DNA of 64,000 nucleotides from Breviolum minutum Mf 1.05b.01 (GCA_000507305.1 DF239532.1:140927-204926); one strand, 5' to 3'. Shown: positions 32,626 to 44,097, counted from the stretch's first letter. The notes: generated by a model not told the origin, from the sequence alone. Program-made: numbers and translations.

Positions 32626-33272
32626 CGTTGTTGCATGACAGTTCGTGTTACGTGGTCATGGTGTTACCACTGTCTTGTTGACATTCTGTTGGAACATCTA
32701 GGCATCCAAACAGAGTTCCAGCTTGCGGATTTCCAAGGTGGCTGCCAACTCCATGCCCAATACTCCCATCGGGACGAGCGGTAGCATAGATGGACAGGGA
32801 ACTCCAATCATTCCAAGGTCAGAACGGGGAGTCGGATGGTTTCCAGTTCATCCAAGTTTTATTCTTCTTTTTTATTGAAGGTGGAGGCCAAGTTTCACAA
32901 TGATTCCGACAGCACCAGTATGAAGACATTGAACCAATACCAACCTTTCGAGAGCTTGGAGGGTTCTGTTTCTTGACGGGAGAACTGCGTTGCTGGTCCG
33001 GCATCTGGTTTTGCATCCCCTTCAGGACTGTCCTAAATCTACCAAACGCAGTTCTTGAATGACCTGAACAACTATTCAAAATGACTGTATCTTGCAGAAC
33101 ACCTACTGTCATTGCTTTTAAATGCTTTTAATCTCAAAGAGGCATCATGGCACCACCAACAATTTCCGTGATGGCACAATTGAAGTTGCTTGCATCGTAA
33201 CAGGAAACAATCGCAGAACCGGTATCCAATTAACATTTTGCTTTCTTGGAGGCCAGCGGTTCATCCCTTCAG

Positions 33273-33447
33273 AGATAGCCATCTTTTCATCCCTGGCTAC
33301 CATCCTGATCGTCCTGATGGCCACCACCATCACGACTACCACAATCCGGACTACCACCATCACTACAGCCACAACGATCACCACTATCACTTTGACGATG
33401 ACGACAGTCCTTGGAGGCACAGAGAGATCGGCTGCTTGCATTCTTGA
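33273..33447 (+). CDS. His/Asp-rich exon
   Basis: After tcatcccttcag|A the frame reads DSHLFIPGYHPDRPDGHHHH, DYHNPDYHHHYSHNDHHY, then HFDDDDSPWRHREIG, with a stop at 33445. About 17 His occur within roughly 50 residues, followed by an Asp run, a composition seen in metal-binding segments. The frame starting one base later gives a hydrophobic stretch then polythreonine (FSSLATILIVLMATT), so a frame choice is being made. Ordinary residues flanking the His run favour the His frame. The donor is unknown. Confidence 0.45.
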
Positions 33448-33521
33448 TTCTTCCTGCTTCTCGAGTCCAAACCATGTCAACAAGATCATCACCCCCTATT
33501 ACCCTATTTAAATCATTCTAT

Positions 33522-33559
33522 CACTTTCCATCTCAGGTAGCACTTTCCATCTCAGGTAG
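33522..33559. repeat. 19-base perfect tandem duplication
   Basis: cactttccatctcaggtag occurs twice without a gap. Confidence 0.9.
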
Positions 33560-34349
33560 CCTTTATGAGACCGCACAGGGTTTGGACTTCTGCATGAATC
33601 TGCAGCATACATTTTGGTGGGTAAAGTCCAGTGCATTGCAGCAATACTTCATACTTACACCCAACATGATCCCCAGTTGAATTGCCAAGCCCGACTTCAG
33701 ATTGGTCACAATATGTCACAATTATTTGGCACCGTTTGAATTCAGTCATTTCATGATTCTTCCCTTTGCATCCCTCTGTAGCTTGATGCGCTTGATGCAG
33801 GCCCGAAACCTATGATTGTCATGAGGGTAGTAGCAGTTTGTGGGGTGACAACAAGAAATTGCCGTGAGCTCAGTTTACAATCAGGGACATTGCTTAACTA
33901 ACAGGTTAACTAACATAGGTCTTTTTTACCTGTGTCGTGACGTTCACTTCTTCGTTTGAAAGCTTGTGCTGCATCGTGTGGTCCTGTTGTATGATGATGC
34001 ATTTGCACCTCTGACATCATTTACAGTAAGATATCTGAGGTTTACTGATATTTACTGTAAAAGAGAAAAGCAGCCAGATTGAGTTTCCCCATCTCAAAGC
34101 TACGTGAGGGAGAAGATAACTTCTGTGAACACAGTATATCTTTGAGATTTGCATCTACAACTGGTTCATGTCAAGCAGATAGGGACGATACATTCAGATG
34201 TGTATTTTGTGGCTCAAGTTGCTTCATTCAGTATGCAAAGCTCCTTTGTTCTGTTACGCCTGAAATCAGAAACTATGGTTGACACATGCTTGGAAAATCT
34301 TGCCTTGGTATTCTAAAACCCTCAAATCTAAGACATTGTTCTCATCCAG

Positions 34350-34498
34350 AAGCACTTGCAGGTATTGCTGCAACCACGAGGCGAGGAGATGTGTTGGCCA
34401 GCTTCTGGTGCGACTTTGACAGACTGCAGACTGCAGCTAGATTCGTGAAGCTTTTTGAAACTAGATGTCCCAAGAAGCTAAGAAGAGTAGATAGCTGA
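34350..34498 (+). CDS. Probable terminal exon
   Basis: The acceptor is attgttctcatccag|AA. Frame: ALAGIAATTRRGDVLASFWC, DFDRLQTAARFVKLFETR, then CPKKLRRVDS and TGA. Codon use is good. The C-terminus is basic. No family is recognised. Confidence 0.55.
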
Positions 34499-35511
34499 CA
34501 TTTGGAGTAGGCCCAGTGTCAATGTTCCACATTTGATCAGGCTTTTTTTCTACATTTCTTGACATACAGTCCGCTACTCCTCACTGAACATTTCCTTGAT
34601 TAGCTTTATCCACTGAAAACTTAGAGTCGAGCGGATGAATATCCAACATCTATGGACAACCAATTTCTCATGTGAGTTGTATTAGTGAAGGGAAGAGACA
34701 TGTTTAGACGGTCCATCCAGTATGTAGCCTGCCTAAAGCAATCCTTCAGCGCCCTGCAACAGTACTTGATACTTGTAAAAGCACGTATGACTCAAGTCAC
34801 TCGACTTTGCATGGGTGGTGGGTGCAGAACATTGGCTGCGAATCTGCACCGAAATACGACTGTTCAGCAGGCGCAGGGATAGTTGCTTTGGGAGAAAGGA
34901 GACTTTGGGCATGCTTCTTGGGAGCAGTGAGGTCTTAGGGGATCTTAGGGGTATTATGGACTTCTCTTACCATTCGTTCATGGGATGCTTTGGAAATATC
35001 TAGATATCATGTGTATGATCTGATGATATCTGATGTGCTTGTAATGTACTTAATATTTAATTATATAATTGCAATCAAAAAGTATCACATCTTTTTGGCT
35101 ATAATGCAAACATCCTAGTGCATGGCATCATATTTTATGGCATCATTCCATGAGTCCACGAGTCTCAATTGCAGCAATCATTGGACTCTGGAGACATACT
35201 CAAGCAGACATGATTGAATCTGCAATTATTTGTTGGGAGGCCTCTTGAACTTCAAGGAGGGTTTGGGCGTCTCAGATCTTTCATTCCAAGTGCTGTGGAG
35301 CCCATATTATTTACTGCGACGAATATATTAGGGCTTGTCATGGTTTGCCTCGTTGACACATGAGTCTGCGGTATCACGTGCTCAGGCTAACGACTAGAAC
35401 ACAGTATCATTATATCATTTCGATTTATTTTTATGAAGGAAGATGGATCCGGGATGGATGGAAGAACGGGTCCAAGCAAAGCACCTGTTGCTGTGATGTT
35501 TTCCTCTCGAG

Positions 35512-35562
35512 GCTGGTCCATGGCCAAGAGGCAGTGGTGCTGCACAGAGAAAAGCCTTGGCT
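35512..35562 (+). CDS. Second half of recurrent Cys/Trp motif (copy A)
   Basis: The acceptor atgttttcctctcgag|GC has a strong pyrimidine tract. The frame reads GWSMAKRQWCCTEKSLG and completes with C if the donor GGCT|GTGGGA is used, or continues to TAG at 35574. GWS-x2-K[KR]-x-WCC-x6-GC matches the two other copies of the motif in this window (36042 and 43455-44097), which is why this frame is preferred over the overlapping frame SKQSTCCCDVFLSRLVHG. The first half of the module was not located upstream. Confidence 0.6.
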
Positions 35563-36041
35563 GTGGGAAGACCTAGATTCCTAGATCATTGCAGACAACA
35601 CGGCATGACTTGGGTGTTTCAGAAACTTCATGATATGGAGATACAAAATGGCATCAAAATGGCCTCTTGAGAAAGAATTTCCATCATGGGTGGGGTGGTG
35701 CATCCGTTTGCCAGTGGATTGGCAAGCTCTTGTCGCCAGTTAAGCTCCCAAACCTGCAAGAAAACAGACATTGAAAAGCAGACATCCAGTATCATCTAGC
35801 CTTGTTGAGTCATGAGTTACAAGATGTGCTGTACTTGCAAGATGTCTGACTTCCCTCTGTTTGCTTTTCTTCACTGGCAAAGGTGGCGATGATGGGAAGC
35901 CACTTCCTTTCGTCTTGGCCTTAGCAGTTTTGTCTCAATTGAATGAATCAAAGGATTGTTAGTCGTGAAGAGGACCTTGCGGATTTGAGTGTGTATGTAT
36001 CCCAATGTAAATCAGTGTGGCTGCATGCTTCAAGATTTCAG

Positions 36042-36115
36042 CATTTTGACTGTCAGGATTGCCATGCTGGCCGTGAGAACTGGAGGGAGGGCTGGTCTGA
36101 TGACAAGAAGCATTG
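36042..36115 (+). CDS. First half of recurrent Cys/Trp motif (copy B)
   Basis: The acceptor is gcttcaagatttcag|. The frame is HFDCQDCHAGRENWREGWS, then DDKKHW. It shares FDC, AG, NWREGWS and KK with copy C. If the donor is GC (CATTG|GCAGGG), the split Trp codon could join to a Cys-Cys exon as in the other copies. Otherwise the frame stays open to a GTTTTC donor at 36141. The joining Cys-Cys exon was not found. Confidence 0.65.
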
Positions 36116-36480
36116 GCAGGGTCACTCAGATGCTTTTCAGGTTTTCTGCACTTGCCCTTGTTCAGGTCACAGAACATGTTTGCAGAAAGTCATGTCAGAA
36201 TGAACGACCTATTGCTTGTAGCTCTACCAAGAAGCTTTCTTGTGTTTCGCACCGCTCTGTTCTTCACTCTTGTTTCATGGGTTGTCTTGCATCAAAAGAT
36301 CAGTGCAGCCCCGCTGACAAGCTATGGTTCGCATCCATCGCGTGTTGTGCTCCCTGCTCCCTTTGTATTTCTTCGCTCAAACCTTCGCTGGGCAGCTCAG
36401 ATCAAATCCTTTATCTGACTTTGAGGGGATCTTGAGGGTAGCAAAGCAGAATTTCAAATGTTTGGCAATTTTTTTTGCAG

Positions 36481-36547
36481 CTCCGTTCTCTCTAAAGGCT
36501 TCAGGAATTTCAAACGCAAAGAAAGGATGCAGAGCATCTTGAGTGAC
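36481..36547 (+). CDS. 67-base exon, basic helix
   Basis: A very strong acceptor (ggcaattttttttgcag|C) starts SVLSKGFRNFKRKERMQSIL, then SD, and a donor GAC|GTGAAG follows. The frame would stay open to a TGA near 36580. Confidence 0.6.
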
Positions 36548-36721
36548 GTGAAGTCTGGCCAACTTGACGTTGGGATGCTGTGACAATTTGAATTACACAA
36601 TTTCATAATCAATATACGTAATGAATTCATGATATACAAGGGATTATAATGGAATATGAATAATTTGTCATTGGTGATATCTAGATCTTTGTATGATAGA
36701 CCTTGGTTCACTGTCCCAAGA

Positions 36722-36848
36722 TTCTGCATCACGGGGCCAAGGCCCCGAGGCCCGGCCTCCGATTTTGCTGTGCCCCTCAGGTGGGGATTCCAACAAGCTG
36801 GACACAATCGAAACGGATGGCATTGGCATCAGGCGTCTTTGCCAACAG
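36722..36848 (+). CDS. GC-rich exon, frame ambiguous
   Basis: The acceptor cactgtcccaag is followed by two open frames: SASRGQGPEARPPILLCPSG, then SNKLDTIETDGIGIRRLC (donor GTGACT), or FCITGPRPRGPASDFAVPLR. Confidence 0.4.
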
Positions 36849-37172
36849 TGACTTATAAGTTGGCATGCACTGGAAGGACAGTTGTAGAAGAGCATTTTGT
36901 ATACTCATGTGACATATGATGTGCATAGCCAGTTTGCAAGAAAGCTACCGAGGCTCGTGCAATTGCATACAGGAATGTATGTCCATGCTTTTATTATACT
37001 TTCTCTCTCTCTCTCTCAATTGTCCCAGTCGCTAAGACTTGCTTGTGAAACAAGATAAAGTAGCGTGGAGGGTGCTAGGGATCCCTATACATGTCATTTT
37101 CATTCGTTTTCTGTGGACTTGAAAATAGAACAGGACCAACCTTCACTGGACATCACTGGACAAATTGCGCAG

Positions 37173-37306
37173 GCGCAGTAACTAGCAAAGCAGCGGTAAA
37201 GCGGGGGGCTCAGGTGGCATTGCTTGTTCACGGAGTATGGAATCTCAAGTTCGAGCGTTTCACGATGCTGACTGTATCAGTTCGTACTTCTGTGTTTGAG
37301 TTGAAG
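37173..37306 (+). CDS. 44-codon exon
   Basis: The acceptor is gacaaattgcgcag|GC and the donor AAG|GTCAGT. The frame is AVTSKAAVKRGAQVALLVHG, VWNLKFERFTMLTVSVRT, then SVFELK, leaving in phase 0. It looks beta-rich. No family is recognised. Confidence 0.6.
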
Positions 37307-37573
37307 GTCAGTTCCAGCTATAGTATGCTTTTCTGCAACTAGATCTATCACAATGTACTGAGTCAGATCGCGGTTTTGCATTATGACAATTTGCTTGATT
37401 GCTTAGACACACTATGCCATACAGCTTTAAGCATTGCGAATGGTAAGGAATAGAACTCTTGTGTTGAATCCCTGAGCATGTAGCATTGGCTACGATGCTT
37501 GCGTTTCTGCAGCTTCTTCTGTTCTGGCAACGCCGCTACACCAAGGTTTACTTACTTTCCCCTCTTTGCAAAG

Positions 37574-37622
37574 GGTCCTTCCTGCGCATTGGCTTTGGAG
37601 CATAGTGGCATTGAATGGGAAG
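37574..37622 (+). CDS. 49-base exon
   Basis: The acceptor tttcccctctttgcaaag| precedes GPSCALALEHSGIEWE and a donor GAAG|GTGACT. The frame also stays open beyond (DWADRKQFPPEGPEVSK), so the right end could be later. Confidence 0.5.
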
Positions 37623-37946
37623 GTGACTGGGCAGACAGGAAACAGTTTCCTCCAGAAGGTCCAGAAGTTTCTAAAGTTTGCTTCTTCATTGTACGCGAAG
37701 GAACGCTTTGCACTCTGAAAACGATTCAGATGACAGCTAAGCCATTGAACTCTAAAGTACTAGGGCCAAACTGTGAAGTTCATAAAGTGTAATTCTTACA
37801 GAAGCTGAGCCATCAAATTAACCGAACAGAGTGTCACTATAGCTTCTCATATGGGTACTTTGCAAAGAGGTACAGTAAGAACGTATGACCAAAGTGACAT
37901 TGGAGCGATTTAAGTGGTGTTACAGTGATTTTTCCTTTTGCTTTAG

Positions 37947-38015
37947 TGTTGGCCCCCCACTAACTACGGGTGGTACTGCAAGGGAGCGTGAGGTTTGCGC
38001 GAGGGTTGCGCCGCA
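37947..38015 (+). CDS. Exon, Gly/Arg-containing
   Basis: The acceptor is ttttccttttgctttag|T. Frame: VGPPLTTGGTAREREVCARV, then APQG. The donor is not fixed (GTTTTG near 38016). Another phase (CWPPTNYGWYCKGA) is open briefly. Confidence 0.5.
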
Positions 38016-38451
38016 AGGTTTTGATAAGAACCAAGAGTTGATAATATATCTTATCATTGTTGGCATTCATCTAAGCCAATTCACGAACACAGGACATGTA
38101 CTGACTCTAATTGTGTGAGTCTGCCGAAAGATCTAATGATTAGGATCCAGCAGCAGATATGGGCTTTGCCTTGTCTTGAAGTTCCCTCGTGCTTTGATGG
38201 AAGAATTCAATCATTCCAATAGCAAATTCTGCACAGGTATACTTGGCTAAATGATACCTTCAGAGGCAACTTGAGATCTGCGCAGTTCAACGCCAGGCAT
38301 CTGAAGTTGAGCCATTTTGCCTGAAATCGGCATCGTGGAAGCCATCTTCTCCGATTTTGACACATGCCATGATTTTATTAATTGTTCTCTTATGTTCTCC
38401 TTCTGTATTACAGTTATGATTGATAAATGAATGGAAAAAGCAACCGCATCA

Positions 38452-38545
38452 AAAAGTTCGAAACCATCGAATCCGGAAACAAGCATTTTCGGTAACGGAG
38501 CCTGTACGGCACCCTGTGGTCGTAAGCAATTGCAATTTCGTTCGG
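38452..38545 (+). CDS. Possible TSP1-like Cys segment
   Basis: A plus frame reads NPETSIFGNGACTAPCGRKQ, then LQFRS, followed by GTTTTTG. C-x3-CG with a nearby Q-x-R resembles the centre of a TSP1 repeat, but the tryptophans are missing and no acceptor is clear. Confidence 0.25.
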
Positions 38546-38788
38546 TTTTTGTATTTGTGAGTTTTATACGGGAGGATAGGTATTATAATTGTTTGCAAAT
38601 TGATCCAAATTGCACTTTGTGCCGTTTTGTAGCAGTGGCAGCACGTTTTTCATCTCTTTGTCCTAAGCCTCAGCGTGCATCGCAAAGTTTTCCATTTTTT
38701 TCTAGAATATCTTTGTGACCGCCTTGACGTCGTCACAGTCACATAGTGATATAATACATCCATTCTTTGGTTTCCACATCTGTGCAAG

Positions 38789-38901
38789 TCACATGCACGT
38801 TATCGCCCCCCAACCCGCACTTAATTTTGGTCGCGTAATGTCCAACATGCAGGGAGGTCCAAAATGCACCTTCCACAGCGCCGGCACCAAATTCATATTT
38901 C
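38789..38901 (+). CDS. 37-codon exon
   Basis: The acceptor is tccacatctgtgcaag|T and the donor TTTC|GTATAA. Frame: HMHVIAPQPALNFGRVMSNM, then QGGPKCTFHSAGTKFIF, leaving in phase 1. Other frames stop early. No family is recognised. Confidence 0.6.
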
Positions 38902-39553
38902 GTATAATGCCATTTGCTACCATTGCAGCGCGATGGTTCGCTACCTAAGGCGCATTTCCAGGTTCTTGGAGCGATTTAAAGCCAACTACTCCTTGGTTGC
39001 ACCTTCCAATTCTGGAAACAGAGGATGCTGGGGTGAAGCTTGACTAAGACGAAGCTCGTGAGACCTCTCTGTTGTAGATGGGGATGAAACCCACAGCTAT
39101 ATCACAGTCATTGTGTTTCCACGCATGATCAAGTGGCAATTTTGAATATCTTGAGCTTGGCTTGAGGATTGGACATGAGCTAGCAATCCTGAACTACATT
39201 GGTCTCAAACCCAGTTTGCGCTATTCTTGTCTATTGTCGCAAAACAACATCAAGACCGAAATGGAATCAACATGAAATGGTTTACTGGCTCCAATTCCTA
39301 CTCCATGAAATCACTGATATCAAAGAGCCATGTCGTAAATTATTTATCGTGTATTGTCTCATTATTTGAGGTTACATTCAAACAGGGTTTTGAAGGTTTA
39401 GCTGAAAAACGATAGGGGACGCCCTAAAAAACGATACCCCCAAGACATACATGTAGATATTACAGGACTTGGAAGTTATTGGTGAAGCAAGAAACAACAT
39501 TTGGAAGCTGCACACTCAATGTCAATGGAAACTGCATATACCATCATTTTCAG

Positions 39554-39807
39554 GTCAGAAATCAGAAAAGATGGGAGGAGCTGGTCCCAAAGAATTTGGC
39601 ATCTCACAGCAACTTATGTGCCAGGCCGAACTGGCTTGGAGTGTATGAAAAGAAATAGACATGTTTTCACGCCCAGACACAGCTAGTGGTTTGTCCGGGC
39701 TTTGCAATTTGTACTGCCTGTGAAATGTTCTGCGCAATTTTGCTTTGGCTGACAGGCGGAAGATATCTACAAGCAGCTGGGGAATCTAAAGAATGGAGTC
39801 ATCACAG
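39554..39807 (+). CDS. Two-exon chain
   Basis: Exon 39554-39642 (accatcattttcag| to AGT|GTATGA) has three open frames. The one matching the next exon's phase reads QKSEKMGGAGPKEFGISQQL, then MCQAELAWS. Exon 39756-39807 (tgctttggctgacag| to ACAG|GTGTGC) reads AEDIYKQLGNLKNGVIT and is convincing on both splice sites. Confidence 0.6.
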
Positions 39808-40676
39808 GTGTGCTCACATCATTTTGAAATCGTTCTCTTTTGCACTTCAAACAAACGGGCTGGTGATGAATGAGATCTGCTGAAATTTGAAGGAAGTGTG
39901 TGCAGCACAGCACTTGTTGCGTCATTTGGACCTTTGGCCCAGATAAGACCTTGCATCATGCAACGAGTACTAAATGCCTTTGGGCCTGGATGGACACGTT
40001 CCCCAGAGTTTCATCCTTGATGTAGTCACTGCTTAGTTCAGAGGTAAAGACGCAGAGGCTTTCTGGATGGCGGCGGACGAGAAGTCACACAACAGGACAG
40101 CTGACGCCTGGGGTAGGCCGCGATTCGAATAAAACACACCTCGCATGACTTGTACATGCTTGCACTGTATACTCATGTACATATCATATATAATGATTAT
40201 TATATCATTATTGCTATAATATATATTATACAGATTACCCTTTTTATTTGAAACTTGGAGGGTAGACGGGTGGTGAGGCAGCTTTTTCCGACATTCTGGG
40301 ACCATATATTGGACTGAATCATGCCCAACTTTCTTCCATTTCCGCTTCCAGGAATTTTGGAGTGAAGGTCTACTTGCAACTTTTGGAGGTACAAGAGCCC
40401 AGGTGTTTGCTAGATGCATCAGTTGCAGGTTCTGCGGCATTTTCTTCATATAATTATTATACCAAATGCCATGCATATACCTATATATACTTTTCCAACT
40501 GCATTTAGCTCGAATGGAAATCTTGCCCTTGGATCCTTTTGACACAATGCATGTGAAGCAACTGGATGTGACATGTCGATATGATCAAGACTGAGACTTA
40601 AGGCTCAACCAATACACATGTTAGTGTACTGAATTTAGCAGCTCCCTGCTGAATCCCTACTGCAATTTTTGCAAAG

Positions 40677-40920
40677 CTACAGCTATGAGGAAAATTTGTG
40701 CCCAGTCAGCATTTTCGATAGCATGTACTCTTCGTGTGAGGCCTTCTACAAGACATGTGGTGCGGAGGGCTCCTGGGCCAAGATTCATAGAAAAATGCAC
40801 ACTTTGGATTTTTGGCATGACTTTGCATTCCTTCGAGGGCATTCTTTCTCCACCTACCAATCGAGAAGCAGTACTGAGCAATTTGAATCCGATCTGGGTG
40901 CAACTGGGAGCATTGCTAAG
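40677..40920 (+). CDS. 81-codon exon, Cys-containing
   Basis: The acceptor is ctgcaatttttgcaaag|C and the donor AAG|GTGGGA. Frame: YSYEENLCPVSIFDSMYSSC, EAFYKTCGAEGSWAKIHR, KMHTLDFWHDFAFLRGHS, FSTYQSRSSTEQFESDL, then GATGSIAK. This is the longest single exon with both ends defined. The N-terminal half has three cysteines. No family is recognised. Confidence 0.7.
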
Positions 40921-41299
40921 GTGGGAAGTTTACAACCTCTGGCGTCACCGTGGGTGAGTGCAAGCTCTTTGCCACGTTGCACAGTTTGGTTCTCATCAAG
41001 GAAACCACAAGCGGAGTGAAGGGTTGAAATGGTGGCTGATGGTGCATTTTTTGGAAGTTAACGTTTGGACGCTTCTTCACCGGCTCCTAATCTCTCCCAA
41101 CCAATATCTGGTTCTGGTATTGGTAAACACATTCCATCACATTCCTATTTCTTAGGGTCTTTTTCCGAAGTGTGTTACATAGAGTCAATCTGGGGACATC
41201 CCAGCCATAGTTCATCATAGTTGTAGTCATGCTGTACAGACTACAGATGGCCGTTGCTATCGCATATCGCTGCAAATTGCTAATCTCAAAGCTTGGAAG

Positions 41300-41481
41300 A
41301 AGTTCCTTGCCGATTTGATGCTATTCGTCAGGCGGACATCCTCAAAGACTACCCAGGTTTGAACAGCTTTTATACGCGGTTTGCATCAGAAGCGCCTACA
41401 CAATCAATTTTGAAAGATGGTGGTGGCTCAGTTGCAACACTGAAGCCTATAGTTGCACAAAGATTCATGAGATGTTCATAG
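41300..41481 (+). CDS. Exon ending in stop
   Basis: The acceptor is tcaaagcttggaag|AA. Frame: VPCRFDAIRQADILKDYPGL, NSFYTRFASEAPTQSILK, DGGGSVATLKPIVAQRFM, then RCS and TAG. A GTTTGA donor near 41358 in another phase (KFLADLMLFVRRTSSKTTQ) is an alternative. Confidence 0.5.
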
Positions 41482-41596
41482 ACTTTCTATGAACGTCAAG
41501 CTGGATGACACTTCTCTGCTTGGCATGTCAAGAGATTGCAGAAGTCAAGTTGACGCACAGCTGATTCACTTTTTCATTCTGTTTTGTCAGCCGCAG

Positions 41597-41743
41597 AGTC
41601 AAATTTACTCCATGTATTTTGCTTGCTCTTTGTTTCGGCCCCGCGTGACCCAGGAAAGATGCCTGATGCCTTTGGGCAGTATTTCAAATTCTGAACACCT
41701 CTGCAACTCTTTTAGTGGTGGTAGCCCTTATAGCTGGCTTTGA
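41597..41743 (+). CDS. Exon, frame ambiguous
   Basis: A strong acceptor (cattctgttttgtcag|) opens two good frames: PQSQIYSMYFACSLFRPRVT, then ERCLMPLGSISNSEHLCN, to a stop at 41743, or AESNLLHVFCLLFVSAPRDP, then GKMPDAFGQYFKF to an earlier stop. Confidence 0.45.
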   Translation, partial: SQIYSMYFACSLFRPRVTQERCLMPLGSISNSEHLCNSFSGGSPYSWL

Positions 41744-42725
41744 CATGTTTGATTTCTTGAGTTTGGTTGCATCCGATGCACCCAGAAATCACTTTTCTGG
41801 CATTTGATTGAAATATAGGTTGAATTTTCAAATCAAACCATCCAAATTTTTGCTGATGAAGCTGATGATTTGTATTCAAACTTGTCAAACAAAGATGCGG
41901 CCGCTGCTTTCGAAGGAACAAAGAATCGCTATAGACTAACAATTGCGAAGGATTGCATATTATGCGTTCCGCGGAAAAGAGTGGTGAATAAGCATGTGGT
42001 CAGGCACAGCATAGGATCGAATGAAGTTTGTTCACATGACAAGTCCATCCTTTTTTTAGTGTCATCACTGAAGAATATGTTTGCTAGAATTTGTCAGTCA
42101 GATTGCTTTCCGATCACAAAGACCCTTGTTCTTCTAATTCTATGTTCTTCTATTTGAGAAATTTTGCACGTATTAGCTTCAATCCAGGACTGCTTTCAGT
42201 AAAATCGTTTGGCTGAGTTCGGGAAGCTACAATTGCCTCAAACATTTCCCTGACTTTGGTTGCAGTGACTCTTTCCTCAACCCATCAATTGATTTATAAT
42301 TGAATATCAAAGATACGGTTCAAAGTCCAAGACCAGAAAGAGCCCTGCTTGACAGTGTTCGTACACGGGACCTTTTGTTTTGGTGAGTCGTAGCTGATTT
42401 GGATTCTACGGTATTGAAGTTCTCTTTCGTATGTCATTGTAGTTTGGATATAATGCACACTTGCACCACAATTGCACTTGAGATACTCTGGGGATCCAAC
42501 CTGTACCCTCCTTGAAACTAACATAGCAGCTGAAAACAGGCCATCCCAAAAGGAAAGTAGTATTCCAGCCATCCACTTTCAGGGGCTATGTTAGTTTTGG
42601 GGAGTGTAGCTTTCAATCTTGGCAGCTACCAACTTGTGGATGAGTGAGTGATGGTGAAATACAAACTGAAACGACAAAGCAGAATGCAGATGTTTGGTCA
42701 TTACAGTCAAGTTTCTTGCCACAAG

Positions 42726-42894
42726 TTTAGTCAATCTGGCAAATCAGAAGGATGAATTCCAGGAAGCTTTTTGTATCAACTTTTCAACCACTGCGAGCGA
42801 TTTGTGTCTAGGTGCTGTCGAAATGTGCACATCGGCTGTGAGCTTCCAAGACCGTACGCACTGCTTGTTGGAGACGAGAATAGTGGTGATGTGA
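42726..42894 (+). CDS. Exon, Cys-containing
   Basis: The acceptor is agtttcttgccacaag|T. Frame: LVNLANQKDEFQEAFCINFS, TTASDLCLGAVEMCTSAV, then SFQDRTHCLLETRIVVM and TGA. Donors GTGCTG or GTACGC could end it earlier. Four cysteines. The opposite strand is open but lacks good splice sites. Confidence 0.6.
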
Positions 42895-43050
42895 CGATGT
42901 GTGGAGGGGAATGAGCCAAGACGTGCCAAGTCTTTTGAACTGAATTGATGATGTCTGATGCCTCCCCTATTGTTCCATACGCTTTCCTGCTAGCTGATGA
43001 CTCATGTCGAATTCTAATAGGAATGTCAGCAAATTCCTGTGTTCAAGCAG

Positions 43051-43152
43051 CATCTATCGACGCCAGTACGCGAAACCTATTCCTTCTGCATCCTTTGTTG
43101 TCGGCTGTGTGCTGCCAGGGAGGAGCCAACAACTGCGTTACACTCTCAGAAA
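43051..43152 (+). CDS. Exon with three open frames
   Basis: After gttcaagcag|, all three frames look like protein: SIDASTRNLFLLHPLLSAVC then GGANNCVTLSES; IYRRQYAKPIPSASFVVGCV; and HLSTPVRETYSFCILCCRLC. The DNA is exon-like but the frame cannot be chosen. Confidence 0.4.
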
Positions 43153-43454
43153 GCTGACGTCTTGCTTCTTTTTTCTTTACCATGCAAACACCTGGCTTTT
43201 CGATGGTTTTCCGATGCTTTATCTGAATTAATGTGATTGGATTCTTCATGCTCTCACGTACAGGAAAGTACTGCAGACAACAACAGCTGTTTGAGTTTGG
43301 TCCTGGCCATACTTGCACGCCCTTGCTGTAGTGGCTGTGTGCAGCTAACTATATCAGTATCAACATCTAGAATAATTGATATTCATTGCATATTCCAATA
43401 TCTATTTGATATTATTTGATTGTTTGGGTGTTGTCCCTACCGCTTTCCCCTTAG

Positions 43455-44097
43455 TCGAAGGCCTTTTGATTGCAGAGCTGGTTTGTGGAACTTTCGAGAG
43501 GGGTGGTCCCGACACAAGAAGGAGTGAACACATGACGAACACCGCAAGGTTTAAACATGCAACGTTGACAAGGACCAAGAGGTCTTACTTTTTGTGGGGA
43601 AGAACTGCTTCGTTCTGATGATGGCATATGTGACATCTAATGCAGGATGTCTACATGTTGTCTAAAATATATGTTCACAGTTCACATCTATACTTACCCG
43701 TACTTGTACTTATGCTTGTATTCAAGTCGTTGACTACGTTTGAAAGCCACATGGAAGTGCCCAGGTGCAAAAAATCACAGCAAGGGAATCGGAGTCAATT
43801 GAGGGACGCCTCCCAATTCATTCGTTCCCTCCATGCATGGCGCATTTGATTGCTCCTCTAAGACGATTTTCAGCGAGAACGTATCTTACTAACAGAATCA
43901 TAGGGATTCGTGCATGGTTACATACGTAGATTTATTCATATGATTATGTAATCACCGGGCAGATTATGTTGCGTTTGTTTGTATGATACAATCAATGGCC
44001 ACTTGGACATGTTTGTTCCTCTCGCTGCAACGAATCCGTTTGGGCACAGGACTACTGCTGCCGTTATGAAGAGCTAGGATGCGATTCCACACCAGAC
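43455..44097 (+). CDS. Complete recurrent Cys/Trp motif (copy C), two exons
   Basis: Exon 43455-43521 (ccgctttccccttag|T) reads RRPFDCRAGLWNFREGWSRH, then KK. Exon 44050-44097 (gtttgggcacag| to GAC|GTGCTG) reads DYCCRYEELGCDSTPD. The natural junction KK|DYCC requires a GA donor (AAG|GAGTGA) at phase 0; a GT donor at 43524 would break both phase and motif. The joined motif is DC-x-AG-x3-N[WF]xxGWSxxKKx[WY]CC-x6-GC, shared with copies A and B. I recall similar Cys/Trp blocks in dinoflagellate predicted proteins, but cannot name a family. Probably extracellular and disulphide-bonded (inference). Confidence 0.65.

Noticed and set aside
31966-32784. 272-codon plus-strand frame
   Set aside because: Its core is the hexamer repeat, which is open in five of six frames.
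34205-34230. Spliced-leader-like string (ATTTTGTGGCTCAAG)
   Set aside because: Resembles the dinoflagellate spliced leader end but has a two-base insertion and lacks the leader's 5' half; not a relict on this evidence.
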